Positions 29,683 through 38,345 of a stretch of 64,000 nt of DNA are shown here, piece after piece. The position numbers and the translations under genes are program-made. The notes under the pieces are model-generated. The model searched no databases. It saw only the letters and a list, made by a program, of their open reading frames with translations, and had not been told where the DNA came from. The stretch is from a bacterium (GTDB lineage: Bacteria; Planctomycetota; Planctomycetia; Kolteriales; Kolteriaceae): the NCBI GenBank assembly GCA_019753235.1, contig JAIELF010000003.1:1-64000 (forward strand), read 5' to 3'. Position 1 is the first letter of the stretch. Every line of letters starts with the position of its first letter.

Positions 29683-30206
29683 TGGCCGACGCTGAGATTG
29701 ATTTTCTGAATCCGTCTCTCATTGCCGACAATGTCATCGAGTTTTCTAAGCACTCCTCATTCCGCTTGGTGTTTCTGCCAAGGGCTCCGATTCGGTCGCG
29801 CGTTGTCTCCTTCGTTTCTCGCGAAAGGACATCGAGTTATTCCGTCGCGGCGTCGCTGGCGATTTTGGTGTTTACAGATGTACCTGGTCTGCTAGAATTG
29901 ATTTCTCTGCTATTTAACGCTGCATGAACTTCCAATTGCGTCGGCGGAATCAGCCATGCTTGTTTCTGTTGACACAATCATCGCCTTCTTCGAATGGATG
30001 AATGCGTATGGGACATGAGGACAATCGACACTGCTCCGGCGTGACGGCTTTTCTGGGCTCGCTGTCGAACCTGATGGCTAGTCCAATGATGCTTCAGCGG
30101 GATTGCACGGCAGCCAATCGTTTGTCCCGTTCAATCGGTCTTTTGGGATTCATCTCAAGGCCAACTTTTGAATGGAATAACTTCTGTTTCGTTGAGGATG
30201 TTACCG
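29683..30206. other. 520 bases without a supported gene
   Basis: Between gltD and the PEP-CTERM-like gene. An 81-residue frame begins directly at the gltD stop, but it lacks a ribosome site and family features. No clear terminator hairpin was found. Confidence 0.4.
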
Positions 30207-31052
30207 ATGATTTGCTCGCGTGCCCTTTTGACTTCGACATTGTTGGCTTTGCCCATGGCATGGTCTTGGTCAGCTCCCGTTCCCATCACCATGACGATCG
30301 ATCCAACGCGAAGTGCCGTCACCGCCAATCTGCTTTTTCGTCTAGGAGGCCTTGCCCTTCCGGTAACGGAGGTTTCGCCAGGATCGCTCACATCGCCCGT
30401 CGTCGGAACCCTCAGTGGGTTCTTTGATCCCGTTGCCAACACATTAGGTCTCACAGACCCCCTTCGAACAGTTCGCCTGCCGGACACGAAGTCTTACTCC
30501 CCAAGCATCAGCTTGGGCGAACTCTCCAGCCTCGGGGGTTCCTTTGGCGTACCAGGGATCATCAACGGAATTCTGTCGTTTCGCCGGGTCAGCTTCTCCG
30601 ATTTTTTTCTGGGAGGTCCAACCATTCTTCTCAGCGACTTTGACCCAGAGAACCAGTCCATCGGTAGTGGCTACTTTGTTCCAAGCTCGTCCGGTACACT
30701 CAGCACTGGAATTGATGCCGGTGTCGATTACTCCGTATCAGGACTTATTTCGTCGTCGGGAACGATTCCTATTCAACTAAGTAGAACTACAGAGCCACAG
30801 TCGGCCTTTGTTTTGCGAACAGGCCGAAACAATTTTGAAGTGACTCTCCTTAACCTTGATCGCAACGTCAGTATCGGAACCTTTACGGTCGGCGGCGTCC
30901 CGGTCGAAGGGACACTTCGATTCTCCGGACAGATTGTGTTGACCGGGACGTCGGTTCCCGAGGTGAACTCGACCATCATGTTGGGCATCGGTCTTTTGTC
31001 GATCCTGGGAATTCAACTCCTTCGGCGGCGCAACACGCCCTATGGCGTCTAA
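30207..31052 (+). CDS. PEP-CTERM-like sorted exported protein
   Basis: 281 residues from the ATG at 30207, with GAGG 9 bases upstream. N-terminal signal peptide (MICSRALLTSTLLALPMAW). The C-terminus is a tripartite sorting signal: 'SVPEVNST', a hydrophobic helix of about 18 residues (MLGIGLLSILGIQL) and an 'LRRRN' basic tail, as in PEP-CTERM proteins processed by exosortase; the motif here is VPEV rather than VPEP. The body is Ser/Gly/Thr-rich and beta-strand-like, with no catalytic motif. Probably an extracellular-matrix or surface protein. The exosortase is not in the window. Confidence 0.75.
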   Translation: MICSRALLTSTLLALPMAWSWSAPVPITMTIDPTRSAVTANLLFRLGGLALPVTEVSPGSLTSPVVGTLSGFFDPVANTLGLTDPLRTVRLPDTKSYSPSISLGELSSLGGSFGVPGIINGILSFRRVSFSDFFLGGPTILLSDFDPENQSIGSGYFVPSSSGTLSTGIDAGVDYSVSGLISSSGTIPIQLSRTTEPQSAFVLRTGRNNFEVTLLNLDRNVSIGTFTVGGVPVEGTLRFSGQIVLTGTSVPEVNSTIMLGIGLLSILGIQLLRRRNTPYGV

Positions 31053-31303
31053 TTCGACGAGTCCTCGCATCAAGGATGCCACGGTACGAGAATCTGTCCG
31101 TGGCTATGACCCTGACTCAGCAGGGCGACCCCGCCCTCGGCGAATCGTCGGCTTCTGATAGCCGGGGGGCATTTCTCTTCACTTCTGGCCGGCTGGCGGG
31201 CGACATCTCGATTTGAGTCGCGCTTTGCCTCCTTCCGTCGAGTAAAAAAGGAGAGAGACGCGGAGAGGTGAGCCGCGGGGGAAAGAACGGGAGAACGCTC
31301 GAC

Positions 31304-32173
31304 ATGCGCGCTAAAGGATCGCTGGACTTGCAAAGCTCAATCATCGCAGGGGTCTGTCTTCTTATCGTCACCTCGACCGGGCGAAGCCAAGAGACCTCCA
31401 TCTTTCCGGATAAGGCTCTCGAAGCCGTCGTCCGCAAGAGCGTCTTCGAGAAGCGAAACACGGACCAGCCGATACTCGCCAAAGATGTCGAGAAAATCTC
31501 GACCATCAAGGCCCCCAAGGCGGGCATCAAAAGCATTGCCGGCCTCGAGCACTGTAAAGAACTGCGTGAGCTGAACCTCTCGGACAACGAGATCGAAGAC
31601 ATCGCTCCGCTGTCAGGCCTTAAATATTTGCAGTCGCTGGATCTCTCGAATAACCGAGTGGCGTCGCTGGAAGCGGTTCGTCCGTTGCAGATGCTGCAGT
31701 ACCTCAACATGGGAGGTAACCAGATTGCCGACTTAGCGCCGCTGGCCGGCCATGGGACGATCTGGGCCCTTTATCTGGAGAAGAACAAGATTGCCGACAT
31801 CAACGTTTTGGCAGACCTACCCAAGTTGGTCGCGCTCTATCTCGACGACAATCAGGTCAGTGATATTGCGGTCCTCGCGAAATTGCCAAAACTGGAGAGA
31901 GTCGGCCTGACGCGAAACAAGATCACGAATATTTCCCCCCTAGCAGCTTCGATCTACTGGAAGTTCCTCTTCCTTGAAGAGAACCAGATTGCCGACGTTG
32001 GTCCTTTGGTGGAGATGTGCCAAAAGGATTTGGCCGACCGCAAGCGATTTGCCCCCTTTGTGCGGGTCTACCTCGAAGGAAACCCACTTTCCGATGCAGG
32101 CAAGGGACAGCTCGAAACGCTGAAAACCATGGGAATTCGACTTCGCTCGACCAAGGTGAAAGAAGAGAACTGA
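31304..32173 (+). CDS. Exported leucine-rich-repeat protein
   Basis: 289 residues from the ATG at 31304 (GGGAG 11 bases upstream), with a signal-peptide-like N-terminus ending near 'TSTGRSQE'. From about residue 75, six or more 22-residue SDS22/internalin-like repeats follow the pattern 'LxxLxxLxLxxNxIxDIxPLxxL' (for example 'LRELNLSDNEIEDIAPL', 'LVALYLDDNQVSDIAVL'). An N-terminal cap (FPDKALEAVVRKSV) is typical of these proteins. Likely a protein-binding domain outside the cytoplasm; partner unknown. Ends convergently with the creatininase gene over a shared hairpin. Confidence 0.85.
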   Translation: MRAKGSLDLQSSIIAGVCLLIVTSTGRSQETSIFPDKALEAVVRKSVFEKRNTDQPILAKDVEKISTIKAPKAGIKSIAGLEHCKELRELNLSDNEIEDIAPLSGLKYLQSLDLSNNRVASLEAVRPLQMLQYLNMGGNQIADLAPLAGHGTIWALYLEKNKIADINVLADLPKLVALYLDDNQVSDIAVLAKLPKLERVGLTRNKITNISPLAASIYWKFLFLEENQIADVGPLVEMCQKDLADRKRFAPFVRVYLEGNPLSDAGKGQLETLKTMGIRLRSTKVKEEN

Positions 32174-32203
32174 TCGGCCTCTCTTCAAGAGACCATGCCG
32201 ATC
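32172..32203. terminator. Shared bidirectional hairpin between convergent genes
   Basis: GATCGGC (32172-32178) pairs with GCCGATC (32197-32203), extended inside by TCTCTT/AAGAGA. The stem covers the stop codons of both the LRR gene and the creatininase gene. There is no strong T-run on either side, so it may act with Rho or as an mRNA end-stabiliser. Confidence 0.5.
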
Positions 32204-32976
32204 TATTTCTGAAACGGAAAGTGCTCATCGACAGGGCTGGTGGAAAGTTCCACCAGGAACGGCACGAGTTTATCGGCAATTCTTTCGAGCCAAGCTTTCC
32301 CCTTCTCGGCCGTCGCTTGGCGGGGGTCTCCGCTACCACTGTTGGTGGTCAGTAATCGCCAATCTCGGGTAATCTCGACCCAACCTTTTTGAACGGCTTC
32401 AAAACGAAGGGGACGATTTGAACCCTCATCCGCCTGGCCAAGATCGACCAAGTCGGGCCGAGCATAAAGAATCAGGCTCGTCTCCATTTCGCCGGCATGA
32501 TCCTCTTGGGCGGCGAAGATCTCTGAGTATCCCTCTTTGATGGCGTACCAGTTGATCAGAAAAAGATGGACGCGGGTTTGGCCGAAGAGTTCGCGAAGCA
32601 TCCCTTTGAACGCGTTGCCGCCGTGACTGTTCAGGATGACGCATTTCTGAATGCCTGTTTTCTCAAGCGACAAGACCAGATCGCGAAGAACCGCGAGCAC
32701 GGTGGAAGGCTGCAGATTCATCGCGAACGGAAAGCCTTGCTGATTGGTTTCGGTGCCGTAGGGTATCGTCGGCAAACAAACGATCGATGCCCCGCGCTCG
32801 TGTGCCCGCTGACAAAGCAATCCCGCGATAAGGTCGGCTTCGATCGTGTCGGTCGCGTAAGGCAAATGAAGATTGTGTGGCTCGGTCGCGCCAAAGGGCA
32901 GCATCGCCACTTGAGGCAATCCTTCTTTGACATCGCGGTAAGAAAGATCGCTCAATAGCCAAGGAGACTTCGTCAC
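32203..32976 (-). CDS. Creatininase-family amidohydrolase
   Basis: 257 residues, the usual length. Metal-binding blocks of the family are visible: 'LPFGATEPHNLHLPYATDT' (Glu, His, Asp), 'LNSHGGNAFKG' and 'DHAGEMETSLIL' (Glu). Relatives hydrolyse creatinine, formamides or other cyclic amides. It follows the xanthine-dehydrogenase-type genes by a short gap on the same strand, suggesting a shared route for degrading an N-heterocycle or amide; the substrate cannot be told. GTG start. Confidence 0.85.
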   Translation of the reverse strand: MTKSPWLLSDLSYRDVKEGLPQVAMLPFGATEPHNLHLPYATDTIEADLIAGLLCQRAHERGASIVCLPTIPYGTETNQQGFPFAMNLQPSTVLAVLRDLVLSLEKTGIQKCVILNSHGGNAFKGMLRELFGQTRVHLFLINWYAIKEGYSEIFAAQEDHAGEMETSLILYARPDLVDLGQADEGSNRPLRFEAVQKGWVEITRDWRLLTTNSGSGDPRQATAEKGKAWLERIADKLVPFLVELSTSPVDEHFPFQK

Positions 32977-33003
32977 GCGCGAACTCCTCGGTCTGATTCT
33001 TGG

Positions 33004-33228
33004 TTAGAGAGCCTCGTAACAACCTCGACTGGCGATGCAGCGAGAGAGAATCACGAGAGATTTATCTGGTCCCAGGACCGTTTGTGTTTTGGTGCACCAG
33101 AAGTCATTCGTCCGTGCATCCTCATCGATCGGCGTTTGGTAATTGTCGCCGAAAATGCGGAGTCCCTTGCTGGTGATGTGCCGACAACGTTCGGTTGGGA
33201 TCGGCTGCATGGGTGACTTGTAAGTCAT
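33004..33228 (-). CDS. Small protein in the molybdoenzyme operon, function unknown
   Basis: 74 residues. The ATG overlaps the stop of the FAD-subunit gene as ATGA and is preceded by GGAGGGGG, so translation is well supported. Sequence is soluble, with four Cys (residues 15, 45, 64, 70), no membrane segment and no domain I recognise. Its position between the FAD subunit and the creatininase suggests an accessory role in the same pathway. Confidence 0.65.
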   Translation of the reverse strand: MTYKSPMQPIPTERCRHITSKGLRIFGDNYQTPIDEDARTNDFWCTKTQTVLGPDKSLVILSRCIASRGCYEAL

Positions 33229-34196
33229 GGTGTCCCCCTCCAGTAATCATTTCCCATCGCACTTAATAGAGCCCGTTTGATCGCGACGCGAACGAGTTGA
33301 ACTTTGTACTCATTGGTGGCGTGAGGCTGAGCACCTTCGGCCCCTTGCTTCCCTGCTTCGGTCGCGAGAGACTCATCGAGCTTCTTACCAACGAGAAACT
33401 TTTCCGCATCAGTTGCGCGCCGAGGAACCGGTCCGACGTGGCCGAGGATGATGTTCGCTTTCTGCACCATGCCGGTATTATCGACAAGCAGGGCAACTGC
33501 CGCTTGCACCAGAGGCCAATCGTGGCTTTGGCGTTCGCGGACTTGAATCTCGGCAGACTTGGCTTCGGTGATGGGGATGGTCACGTTGGTGATGATCTCA
33601 TTGGGGGCGAGCGTCACTTCCCGTTTGTTCTTAAGATCAGAAACTTGAAATAGCTTTTCGATCGGGACATCCTTTGCCCCGTTAGGACCGACCACTTGGG
33701 CGGTTGCCGACAAAGCGATCAACACCGGTGCCAATGTCGACGGATGAACGTACGACTGTCCATCGGCCGGGAAAATCGCGCCATAGGCGAGGTTCTCTTT
33801 CACCTCCGGGCCTAGCTGATTGCGATAGTACCAATCCCGATTTCGCTGACAAAGATTCCCCCCCAGGGTAGCGACATTCCGGATCTGGATGGAACCAAGA
33901 TCCTTTGCCGCCTTGGCCAGTGCGGGGAAGTGCTTGTTCACGGGGGCCAGCTCGGCCAGCTCCGCGAGGGTGACATTGGCCCCGAGGACAAGCTTGCCAC
34001 CGACAATGTTGCTAGTGGAGAGGTCCTTCAGTCCTTTGATGTTGACGACGGTCTTGGGAGCGACGAGTTGGTCTTTCATCGCGGCCAAGAGATCGCTGCC
34101 GCCCGCAAGGACTTCGGCCTCTCCCCATGTCGGCGCTAAGAGAGCGACAGCTTCAGGAACCGTTTGGGGATTCTTGTAAGTGAATGCAGGTATCAC
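33225..34196 (-). CDS. Xanthine dehydrogenase family FAD-binding subunit
   Basis: 323 residues. FAD-binding PCMH-type fold: 'EVLAGGSDLLAAMKD' near residue 35 and 'IRNVATLGGNLCQRNRDWYYR' near 110, then the CO dehydrogenase flavoprotein C-terminal domain. The segment after GGNLCQR is laid out like E. coli PaoB (YagS), but the cysteines that hold the extra 4Fe-4S cluster there are not seen; only one Cys remains. Carries electrons from the 2Fe-2S subunit to an acceptor. Overlaps the Mo subunit by 4 bases. Confidence 0.9.
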   Translation of the reverse strand: MIPAFTYKNPQTVPEAVALLAPTWGEAEVLAGGSDLLAAMKDQLVAPKTVVNIKGLKDLSTSNIVGGKLVLGANVTLAELAELAPVNKHFPALAKAAKDLGSIQIRNVATLGGNLCQRNRDWYYRNQLGPEVKENLAYGAIFPADGQSYVHPSTLAPVLIALSATAQVVGPNGAKDVPIEKLFQVSDLKNKREVTLAPNEIITNVTIPITEAKSAEIQVRERQSHDWPLVQAAVALLVDNTGMVQKANIILGHVGPVPRRATDAEKFLVGKKLDESLATEAGKQGAEGAQPHATNEYKVQLVRVAIKRALLSAMGNDYWRGTP

Positions 34197-36343
34197 GCGT
34201 GTCCTCCTTTGATCAGGGCCGGCAGCACATGGCGTGGCGTAAACGGAGCCCGCGATACGCGAACGCCGGTCGCGTTAAAAATCGCGTTGCCGATCGCCGC
34301 GAGCGTGCTGATGGTGGGGGGTTCGCCGATTCCGATCACACCTCGGCTTGTCGAGATAGGATCATCGAACATATGGACCTTGATGCGGGGCATATCTTCG
34401 ATCATTCCGAGCTTGTAAAACTCCATGTCTGGATTCAGCATTCGGCCGGTCGCCTGGTCCATGAATCGCTCTTCGAGCACCGCGGCATTCACCGCCATCA
34501 CGACGCCGCCGGCAACTTGGCTTTCGCAGGCGAGCTTGTTGATGATCAGACCACAATCCTGGACGGCAACGACTTCGATCACGCGAACTTCGCCGGTCTC
34601 GATGTCGACCTGGACCTCCGCAAACTGACAGCCGCCCGCCCCTTGATCGGAGAGAGCTTTCAATAGCCCGAGATTGAGCTTGCCCAGTTCCGATATTTTG
34701 TTGTCGCCGAGCTTTTGACAAGCCTCTTGCCAAGAGAGACTTTTATCGGTTCCATTGATCTTCACGCGGCCCGCTTCACAGGCTAGATCCTCGGGCTTGC
34801 ATTCGAGAGATTTGGCCAATCGTTCGAAGAAAGCTGATCTCGCCTGGGTTGCTGCCACCAGCGACGCCGGCGCCGTCGAAGGACAAGTGGTGCTTCCGCC
34901 CGAGCCGTGCGACCGAGCCCATTCACTTTCGCCGACTTCGGATTTGATCTGATCAGGCGAAAGGCCAAAGACCTCGGCCGCCACAATGGCGAGCACCGTT
35001 CGATTACCCGTGCCTAGATCTTGCGTGGAACTCTGCATAAGGACGGTCCCGTCGCTGTAGATCTCGCAGAGCATCTGATCGATCGGAACACCACCCCCGC
35101 CCCATTTGTGGCACGCCATCCCGACGCCGGTCCGGAGAGAACCCTTGGCAGGTCCCTTGCCCGGAGGATGATACTTCTTCGCCCACCCGAACATCTCCAT
35201 CGCGATGTCGAGTTCTTTGTTGTAGATCTCGCCGATCTGCCCTTCGGGAAGGTTGATCCGTCGAAAGGCAACGGGATCCATTTGAAGCTTGGCCGCCAAG
35301 TCGTCCATGACCGACTCCATGACAAAGCATCCTTGCGGATGTCCCGGAGCGCGGTAGGCGCGGGTCATGTGGAAGTTGCAGCGGACACTATCCATCCGCG
35401 TATCGACATTGGGAATGTTTTCGTAAACGTAGGGCAGCGGGAAGTTAGCCGACGAGCCTAGCCCCGGCGAGCCCTTCTGTTCGGAACGGAATGCGATCAA
35501 TTTGCCCGAGGCATCCGCCCCAGCCGCGACGATCGCGTGGGCACTGGGCCTGATCCCCGCAGAGTGTTCTTCGCGACGATCGAGCATCAACCGGACAGCT
35601 CGACCCGCGATTTTGGCCAGATGAGCACAGGCAAGCCCTTCGACGCCGGCGTTGAATTTCGAGCCGAAACCTCCGCCCATGTGATGCGTGATGCACTTGA
35701 CATTCGCAGGAGAGATTTTGAACTCTTTGGCGAGGTCGGCCGCGACGTTCTGGGTCGCCTGTGTCGAGCACCAAACGCGAAGTTTTCCGTCGTTCCACTC
35801 GGCGAGCAATCCATGCGATTCGAGACAAGAATGACTGATCTCGGGGAGGCTGTAGACTCCCTCGATCTTGGCGGCACTGGCCTCGAGAGCTTTATCGACG
35901 TCCCCCGCCTTGCGTCCCTTTCCCTTGAGGACGTTGTCATCCTTCTCGGAAACTTTGCCCGCGCCTTCTTTCTCGGAAGCCTGCATGGTGACGCTGTGAG
36001 GCAGGATTTCGTACTCGACCTTGATGGCACGCAGCGCATCGTACGCGTGAGCTTCCGTGTCGGCAGCGATGCCGAGAACCGGGTCGCCCGCATAGGTCAA
36101 TTCGTCGCCGTCCTTGGCCATGCGATGAATCGCCGAGACACCCGGCATTGCCTTGGCGGCGGAATCATCCACCGTCTTCACTCGGGCATGCGCGTGGGGC
36201 GAACCCAAAAGCACGGCAAAGTGCATGCCAGGGCGAGTGATGTCGTAACTATAAGCGGCCCGGCCGGTTGTTTTGAAGGGACCATCCAGACGTTTGATTC
36301 TGGTGCCGACCACGCGAGGTTCTTTTGGCCAATTGACTGCCAT
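34193..36343 (-). CDS. Xanthine dehydrogenase family molybdopterin-binding subunit
   Basis: 716 residues, close to E. coli PaoC rather than the 1300-residue fused eukaryotic enzyme. 'HHMGGGFGSKFNAGVEG' is the first molybdopterin-binding loop, 'RAYRAPGHPQGCFVMESVMDDLA' the substrate/cofactor region, and the C-terminal 'GVIGIGEPPTIS' holds the catalytic Glu of the family. Hydroxylates an aromatic aldehyde or N-heterocycle using water. Order here is Fe-S, Mo, FAD; in E. coli paoABC it is Fe-S, FAD, Mo. The PaoD/XdhC-type cofactor-insertion chaperone is not in the window. Confidence 0.92.
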   Translation of the reverse strand: MAVNWPKEPRVVGTRIKRLDGPFKTTGRAAYSYDITRPGMHFAVLLGSPHAHARVKTVDDSAAKAMPGVSAIHRMAKDGDELTYAGDPVLGIAADTEAHAYDALRAIKVEYEILPHSVTMQASEKEGAGKVSEKDDNVLKGKGRKAGDVDKALEASAAKIEGVYSLPEISHSCLESHGLLAEWNDGKLRVWCSTQATQNVAADLAKEFKISPANVKCITHHMGGGFGSKFNAGVEGLACAHLAKIAGRAVRLMLDRREEHSAGIRPSAHAIVAAGADASGKLIAFRSEQKGSPGLGSSANFPLPYVYENIPNVDTRMDSVRCNFHMTRAYRAPGHPQGCFVMESVMDDLAAKLQMDPVAFRRINLPEGQIGEIYNKELDIAMEMFGWAKKYHPPGKGPAKGSLRTGVGMACHKWGGGGVPIDQMLCEIYSDGTVLMQSSTQDLGTGNRTVLAIVAAEVFGLSPDQIKSEVGESEWARSHGSGGSTTCPSTAPASLVAATQARSAFFERLAKSLECKPEDLACEAGRVKINGTDKSLSWQEACQKLGDNKISELGKLNLGLLKALSDQGAGGCQFAEVQVDIETGEVRVIEVVAVQDCGLIINKLACESQVAGGVVMAVNAAVLEERFMDQATGRMLNPDMEFYKLGMIEDMPRIKVHMFDDPISTSRGVIGIGEPPTISTLAAIGNAIFNATGVRVSRAPFTPRHVLPALIKGGHA

Positions 36344-36346
36344 GGC

Positions 36347-37015
36347 TTACTTTCCTCTCTGCGTGAGCAATTCGAAGACTTGGAACATCTGCTCGTAGGT
36401 TCCGCACCGACAGATGTTCCCGTCGACGGACTTCTTCAGATCTTCGAAAGTTGACTTGGGATTCTTGGCCAGCACCGCACTGCAAGCCACCACAAACCCG
36501 GGAGTACAAAAGCCACACTGGGAAGCATCCTTTTCCCAGAAAGCCGCCTGCACCGGGTGGAGTTCGTCCCCATTCATCAACCCCCGCGCGGTGGTGATCT
36601 TTTTGCCAACCGCTTCGACGGCGAGCATGCTGCACGCATAAATGATCTTGCCATCGATCAACACCGTACAAGCCCCGCAGGTACCTCGGTCGCATACCCG
36701 CTTGGCGGCGGTGATTTGCAAGTAGTCTCGAAGAGCATCCAGAAGTGTGACGCGCGGCTCGACGGAAGTTTTGACCTGTTTGCCGTCGACATCGAGAGCG
36801 ATCTCGACGGGGCCGGGCCCCATCGCGACGAGAGCTGCCTGAGCAGTCCCTGCTGGGATCGCTGCCGTCCCGACACCCGCCGCCATGGCGGCCAGTCCGC
36901 TCCCTTTCAGAAAGGAACGCCGACCGAAGCCGTTCGAATCGTCGGTCGATAGGGCACCGGAGATCTTCTCGGCCTCTTCGTCCGGCACGGTTGAGCCCTG
37001 GCTCTGATCCGACAT
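36347..37015 (-). CDS. Tat-exported 2Fe-2S subunit of the xanthine dehydrogenase family
   Basis: 222 residues. A twin-arginine signal, 'GRRSFLKGSGLAAMAAG', lies at about residues 31-47 after a long polar N-region, so the holoenzyme is probably exported folded, as with E. coli PaoABC. First cluster cysteines in 'CDRGTCGACTVLIDGKIIYAC'-type spacing; second cluster in 'CGFCTPGFVVAC' and 'NICRCGTYEQM'. Passes electrons from Mo to FAD. First gene of the operon. Confidence 0.92.
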   Translation of the reverse strand: MSDQSQGSTVPDEEAEKISGALSTDDSNGFGRRSFLKGSGLAAMAAGVGTAAIPAGTAQAALVAMGPGPVEIALDVDGKQVKTSVEPRVTLLDALRDYLQITAAKRVCDRGTCGACTVLIDGKIIYACSMLAVEAVGKKITTARGLMNGDELHPVQAAFWEKDASQCGFCTPGFVVACSAVLAKNPKSTFEDLKKSVDGNICRCGTYEQMFQVFELLTQRGK

Positions 37016-37242
37016 GATTTGTTGACTCCCCCCCTCGATGCCTGTCCTAGCGAGGAAGCGTCCTCGCCGAACCCTTCATCTTCCCTGGATCAATAGCCCC
37101 TAGGGTCCCCTGGTCGACGACAAACGCCGCCGTCCACCAGAATCCTAGACCCGTGCCACCCGTCAAACAGGGAACTCCGACACACGATAGTACGGCCCAC
37201 GCGGAGCGACGACAAAACAAAATTCGATGAGGTCGAGGACTC

Positions 37243-37938
37243 TTATCCAGGATGAAGCAGGGCATTGGAAATAAAGAGGGAACTTCCGACGAAGACCCGG
37301 AGGACCGTTTGAACGATCATCGATCGGACGCTGCCTCGAAACAGAACGTTGAACCAGACCATCGTTTGCGCGGTGAGATTGTCGGCATAGTTCCGGATGG
37401 GATTCCATCGACCCAACATGTCGAGCACCGAATAAACCTTCCCACCCAGCCAACGCTCGGCAAAAGCGAGATCTTGGATGATCCGATTCTTGTCGACCAC
37501 ACTGGTTTGCGACACCAGCACCCAGTCGGTTGCAATCATCAACCCAAACAGCCCCACCTGTCCCACCAGCAACGCGGGGTCGGCATCCGCGAGGTCGCGA
37601 ACGCTGACGGAAGCGGCAGGCCAAACCAACCGACTGACAAGCAGATACGCCACCAAGATGCCGCCATACAGACCGACAAGGGTCAGAAATCGGTCGCGCA
37701 CACACAGGAACCAATGTTCGTGCACCAATCGGAAAACGCTGGGACAAGCCTCCGCGACGTAGCGAGCGATGCTGTAGATCGACAAGTAGAACCGAATGCG
37801 CAGCGTCAGCGAAATCAGGAACAAAATGGCGACGTACCAAATGAAAACACGCAAAAGGTTCAGGTCGAGGATCGCGTCTGGCAACCAGGCGGGGGCAGGC
37901 TTCGTCAGGATTTCCGTGCCAGGCCAACTCGATGGCAT
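37243..37938 (-). CDS. Four-helix membrane protein, function unknown
   Basis: 231 residues from the ATG at 37938 (MPSSWPGTEIL); a TTG at 37965 is an alternative. Hydrophobic segments near residues 26-50, 87-112, 127-150 and 200-222, a topology of four helices. No signature recognised. An overlapping frame (37163-37990) in the same direction lacks this clean hydrophobic pattern and is rejected. Neighbours on both sides are separate units. Confidence 0.6.
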   Translation of the reverse strand: MPSSWPGTEILTKPAPAWLPDAILDLNLLRVFIWYVAILFLISLTLRIRFYLSIYSIARYVAEACPSVFRLVHEHWFLCVRDRFLTLVGLYGGILVAYLLVSRLVWPAASVSVRDLADADPALLVGQVGLFGLMIATDWVLVSQTSVVDKNRIIQDLAFAERWLGGKVYSVLDMLGRWNPIRNYADNLTAQTMVWFNVLFRGSVRSMIVQTVLRVFVGSSLFISNALLHPG

Positions 37939-38345
37939 TGACGCTCTTTCTGATGGATGAACCAAACGCCGGCGTCGAAAAGACGATCATCCCAGTCCGT
38001 TCGATCCCTTGACTGATTCTTTTATTATCGCCAGAGGAGCGACATCGGCTAGATGTTACAGATGTTCCGATCGGAAAAGGGAACGATCATTCAAACCAGG
38101 TCGATTCGGCCGGGCGTGCCGGGTAATCGGGATGTTCCAGAGCCCTCGGTGAGTCTGGTGAATTGGTGAGCGAAGCTCTGTCGAGCCGACGACCGGACTC
38201 GGCCGACCTTGTTGAGGGGGATCATGGCCGGCCCACCGGCATCGCCCTTCAGGTTTGATGGGGTTGCGGTCAAGGATGGCCACCCATTCCGCGGAATAAT
38301 CAACGACGCGGCGTTAGAATGGGTTCGTAACAGGGAGGGTGATCT
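37939..38345. other. 400-base intergenic region upstream of parB
   Basis: Lies between divergent genes and should carry the parB promoter. No parA frame is present here, and no obvious parS-type 16-bp palindrome was noticed by eye. Confidence 0.4.

Noticed and set aside
37163..37990. 275-residue alternative frame over the membrane protein
   Set aside because: Basic and His/Arg-rich without membrane pattern; the 37243-37938 frame has four clean hydrophobic segments.
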